From: Doris montereyensis
Taxonomy: Eukaryota; Mollusca; Gastropoda; Nudibranchia; Dorididae
Length of the DNA: 64,000 nt
Direction of reading: 5' to 3'
NCBI GenBank assembly: GCA_037039925.1
Contig: JAXRKP010000276.1
Span: forward strand, 81,001 to 145,000
The notes under the pieces were generated by a model that saw nothing but the letters and a program-made list of their open reading frames with translations, searched no databases and was not told the origin of the DNA. Numbering within the stretch: the first letter of the stretch is position 1; the number at the start of each line of letters is the position of its first letter. Below are positions 60,216-64,000 of this stretch, piece by piece. A program made the translations under genes and the position numbers.

Positions 60216-61748
60216 GCAAACAATGAGTCATGTGATTTCGATTTGCAAACATCACACCATCCTGAATTGTTTTTTTTTGCTTTTGAGTTATTTTTTAAAT
60301 TTCAGTATATACATGAGTAACTGTCAAAATATAGTCATCCTATATCATTGAAAAGTTTGTAGCATCCTTAGTTGCCAAGAAAAACCCGTTATCTTGGGTT
60401 TTGATCCAATTTTCAAAATCTATCTCCTCTCTAAGAGTCTTAGTTATGAATAAAATCACTCAAAACCTGTGCAGATCGTTTTTTCCATTTAATATCTAAA
60501 GAATGACGTCGGTTTTTTTAATAGATATTTTGGATTTTTTTTATTATGAATTTTGAAAATAGCATAAAATCATTTATACGCAAAAATGACATGCTTATTT
60601 AAAAAAAAAATTCTCAAAAAGTTTACAAGATAAAAAAAACCCGAGGTCCCTCCATTAACATTGACGAGAGGAACCTTCGTACGAAATAATATACAAATCG
60701 TTCGGTAAATGACACCCTCCCCCTTCTAAACCCATTGGCAGTGGTATTCTAGATCTGGAATCTAGTTTTCAGATGTCAGCTAAGCCTAAACAACTTGCAG
60801 AGTTCTGTAAATGCAATTTGACAAGTCAGAGTTGCAACGGGCAAATCAAGAATTAATCTAGATCTAGAAACTAGACTAGATCTTGGTTACGCAGTACGGC
60901 AATCATAATTATGCAATTGTAAATCAAACCTACTTACTTCCATGTACATCTAGGCCTAAGCCAAAAGATTGAAGTCTCTAACCCTCGTGAACTCAAGTGA
61001 ACTGAACTGAACTGTGAACTTATGAGACTGAACTGTGACCTAGACGACTGGGAACATCGACAAGACCTTCGAGTCGAGCCGTCGAGGGCAAGGAACTTGA
61101 GTCCTCAGTCCTCACTTTTTAAACCATTATGTTTTTTGTGGTGACCTCCGACGCTCTGACCTCACTACACGACATGTGGAGTAGAGGAGGGTAATAACAG
61201 CTGGACAGTCAGAGACAGCACAGAATGAGAGACAGCGGTTGAACCAAAGGATATGACCAGGATCAAGATTAAGACCTTTTACCTAGATACTACAATACAT
61301 GTGTTTTTTATAATAGAGTATTATTATTATGCAGGTGAAGCTTTCTGAAAGGGCAAAATATAGGGCAGCCTGTCCATTTGTGGAGGAATGAGCTATACTA
61401 TAAATAAGATCTTATAACATTGGACTCATTTATGATGATGCTAATATGACTAGCATGTAAGGCAAATACACACTTACATGGTGAAAATTTGAGGATTATG
61501 TTGTACTTTAATTTGTTTAAACTTTATTTGAAGTGAATTGCTGACATTCTACTTTATCATTGTCATATTTTGAAATGTGAGAAATAACGAAAACTAATTA
61601 ATCAGTGTTACAATTTGAAATATTATTTGTTACTTAAAAGGCGGATGCAAAGTGTCAGAGTGGCTCTAACTCTGGCTCTGTCTGTCTGTCTCTACCCAAT
61701 GTTTTTCTGTCTGCTCGCCTGACTGGCTGCCTGCCTGTCTGTTGCTCA

Positions 61749-62060
<312 letters not shown>

Positions 62061-62064
62061 ATGA

Positions 62065-62065
<1 letters not shown>

Positions 62066-62132
<67 letters not shown>
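62066..62132. repeat. (TA)n microsatellite
   Basis: About 65 bases of TA directly after the CT tract. The LINE coding end begins about 33 bases further. Confidence 0.97.
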
Positions 62133-62139
<7 letters not shown>

Positions 62140-62164
62140 TTCAAATGTACCATGCCAATATAAT

Positions 62165-64000
62165 TTAGTTACTTATTCTCGTGGTGCTTGGGCAGCACAT
62201 AAGGCCGACACAGTGGATCGTTGTCATCTGCCCCCACGTCCATCCCTGGGTCTTCATCTCTTTTTCGATGCTTCTCCTCCAGGATTCTAGCGGGCGACCT
62301 CTCTTCCTTGTTCCCTGAGGGGTCCATCTGAGGGCTATTTTAGGGATGGCATCAGCATTCATCCTAAGGATGTGACCAGTCCACTTCCATCTTCTCTTCC
62401 TCACAATCTGGGATATTGACTCCAGTGATGTTCTTTCTTGAAGGTCGTTGTTTGATATCGTGTTTGGCCAAAATATTTTGAGGATCTTTCTGAGACATTT
62501 GTTTTGAAAGGTGTCCAGCTTTCTGCAGATGTTATTTGTTGTTTTCCAAGATTCAGCACCATAAAGAAGGACAGCTAGAATATTAGATTTGTAGAATCTG
62601 AGTTTTGTTTTAATTGAGATTTTTCTTGAATTCCAAATATTATTCAGTGATCCAAATACTTTTCTTGCTTTTGTTAATCTTTCTTTGATCTCATCTTCAG
62701 AATTTCCATTTTGAGTAATTTTACTTCCGAGATATGTGAAAGCTTGTATATCCTCAATCTCCTTGTTTCCAAGTTTCACCGGTTGTTTCGATTTGTTGTT
62801 CATCCTCATCATTTTTGTTTTTTCCAATATTTATGTGTAGCCCCAGTTTTTGTGCATTGTTATCAACTCGCTGTGTTTTGGTTTGTATATCTGTGATGTT
62901 CTGTGACAGGAGTACAACATCATCAGCAAAATCAAGGTCCTCTAATATTTCAGTGAATGTCCACCTTAGTCCTGTTTTCTTATTTTCAACAGATTCCTTC
63001 ATAATCCAATCGATAGCAAGGCAGAATAGAAAAGGTGATAGAATGCAGCCCTGTTTCACACCTGTATTGATGTTCACGCTCTCCGTCAATTTATTTCCAC
63101 AGATTACTTTAGCATGGAAATCCCTGTAAAGCAGTTTGATTATGCTAACTACCTTGGAGGGAATGCCATAGTGTCGTAGGATGTTCCATAATGCAGGTCT
63201 GTGTACACTATCAAAAGCCTTTTCAAAATCTATAAAATTTGAGTACAGGGGAGCATTCCATTCTTGGCATTGTTCAAAAATTTGTCTAAGAGTGAATATA
63301 TGGTTTGAGCACGAATGGCCTTTCCTAAATCCTGCTTGCTGCTTTCTAAGTTTTGGTTCGACTGTAGGGTTTATACGGTTTAGTAATATTTTGCTGAAAA
63401 TTTTGCTGGTGATAGAGAGTAGCATGATTCCCCTCCAATTATCACATTTAGAAAAGATCTCCCTTTTTTTGGTAGTTTGACGATGAGTCCAACACTCCAC
63501 TCATTTGGTAGCTCTTCTTTTTCCCAAATTTCTTGAAATATGCTTTGTAATATTTTAGGGGTCATTTCTTTTTCTATCTTAATCATTTCCGCTGTCACCT
63601 GATCTTCACCTGCTGCTTTCCCTGTTTTGAGACTCTCTATTGCCTTTTTTAATTTCATCTAAAGTTGGGGGTAGCGTGTTGATGTCCAAGTCATTTTCTG
63701 CAGGTTTAATGACCGTGTGGAGCCTTGGCGGTTCTCTGTTTAAGACACACTGGAAGTGCGCTTTCCATCTGTTCATTTGGTCTGCTTCGCTGGAGAGTAA
63801 ATTTCCTTGTGTGTCCTTGATCGGTTGTCATTTTTCCTATACCCTTTGGAAAGTTCTTTAGCTGTCTGGTATAGAGTCTTCATATCTTGTCTTTGGCTTG
63901 CTTTTTCTGCTCTTTCTGTTAACATGTCATAGTAAGCTTTCTTGTCCGCTTTTGACTGCATCGTATACATTATGGATTTTTCTTTAATTCTTTCTGATTT
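62165..64000 (-). mobile_element. APE-type LINE, RT and C-terminal half, truncated by the window edge
   Basis: Minus-strand order: pre-RT linker (63970-63773); RT start LKTGKAAGEDQVTAEMIKIE (about 63620); NWRGIMLLSITSKIFSKILL (about 63420); QAGFRKGHSCSNHIFTLRQI (about 63330); NFIDFEKAFDSVHRPALWNI (about 63220); NTGVKQGCILSPFLF (about 63060); LDFADDVVLLSQ catalytic motif (about 62930); then TYLGSKITQNGNSEDEIKER and the C-terminal LLYGAESWKTTNNICRKLDT ... KWTGHILRMNADAIPKIALR ... GWTWGQ. Frame breaks lie near 63800, 63460 and 62800. The endonuclease part would be right of the window. A different family from the RTE-like copies; exact clade not assigned. Confidence 0.87.

Larger units (their letters stand above)
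52648..61605 (+). repeat. Segmental duplication, right copy
   Basis: Direct duplicate of 1-17840, much shorter because it lacks the blocks listed for the left copy. Blocks found only here: about 52873-54372 (foldback element plus more of a LINE tail) and about 57193-58010 (foldbacks and a MITE). It includes TTC38 exons 2-4. Homology is lost after AACGAAAACTAATT at about 61600. Confidence 0.92.

Overview
This is a metazoan genomic window. Coding sequence is scarce and split by GT-AG introns. Everything else is microsatellites, minisatellites and decayed transposable elements: tRNA-derived SINEs, APE-type LINEs, Ty1/copia, PIF/Harbinger, hAT-like and piggyBac-like elements. The one recognisable host gene is TTC38 (tetratricopeptide repeat protein 38, a StaR-like TPR family), with exon boundaries compatible with the vertebrate gene. 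The mix of repeats and the very dense GA/CT and TA tracts suggest a lophotrochozoan, probably a gastropod or other mollusc; that is inference, not something the sequence proves.

Layout. The TTC38 gene lies on the minus strand from 56.69 kb to 36.12 kb. Twelve coding exons can be placed, covering all of the protein except a short first exon. Its first part sits in a block (52.65-61.6 kb) that is a direct duplicate of the first 17.8 kb of the window. The left copy (1-17.8 kb) carries the first three recognisable exons of a second TTC38 gene that runs off the left edge, so the locus is a head-to-tail tandem duplication with a unit of about 53 kb. The two copies differ by discrete insertions and deletions. 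For a hAT-like element and a SINE the empty target site can be read in the other copy. Nearly 6 kb, including a PIF/Harbinger element with two interlocked antisense genes, is present only in the left copy.

Between the copies, from left to right, are: an RTE-like LINE (18.3-21.6 kb, minus); a 52-bp minisatellite; a 4.4-kb purine-only-biased GA tract (22.2-26.5 kb); a 7.3-kb satellite of a 13-bp monomer with higher-order structure, orientation switches and one SINE inserted with a target-site duplication (26.5-33.9 kb); then TTC38, whose introns hold SINEs, LINE tails, AAT/GAA tracts, a piggyBac-like relic (46.5-47.2 kb) and a second RTE-like LINE that lost its reverse transcriptase (47.5-49.4 kb). 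The right end holds a foldback element with a hammerhead-like motif in its arms (52.9-54.2 kb), more foldbacks and a hAT-like MITE (57.2-58.0 kb), a copia fragment, and the 3' half of another LINE (62.2 kb to the edge).

Most conserved reading frames (TTC38 exons 3, 4, 7 and 12, the Harbinger genes, the LINEs, copia) are interrupted by 1-2 base indels. For the old transposons decay is expected. For TTC38 it could mean pseudogenisation or uncorrected indels in a long-read assembly; the sequence alone cannot separate the two.
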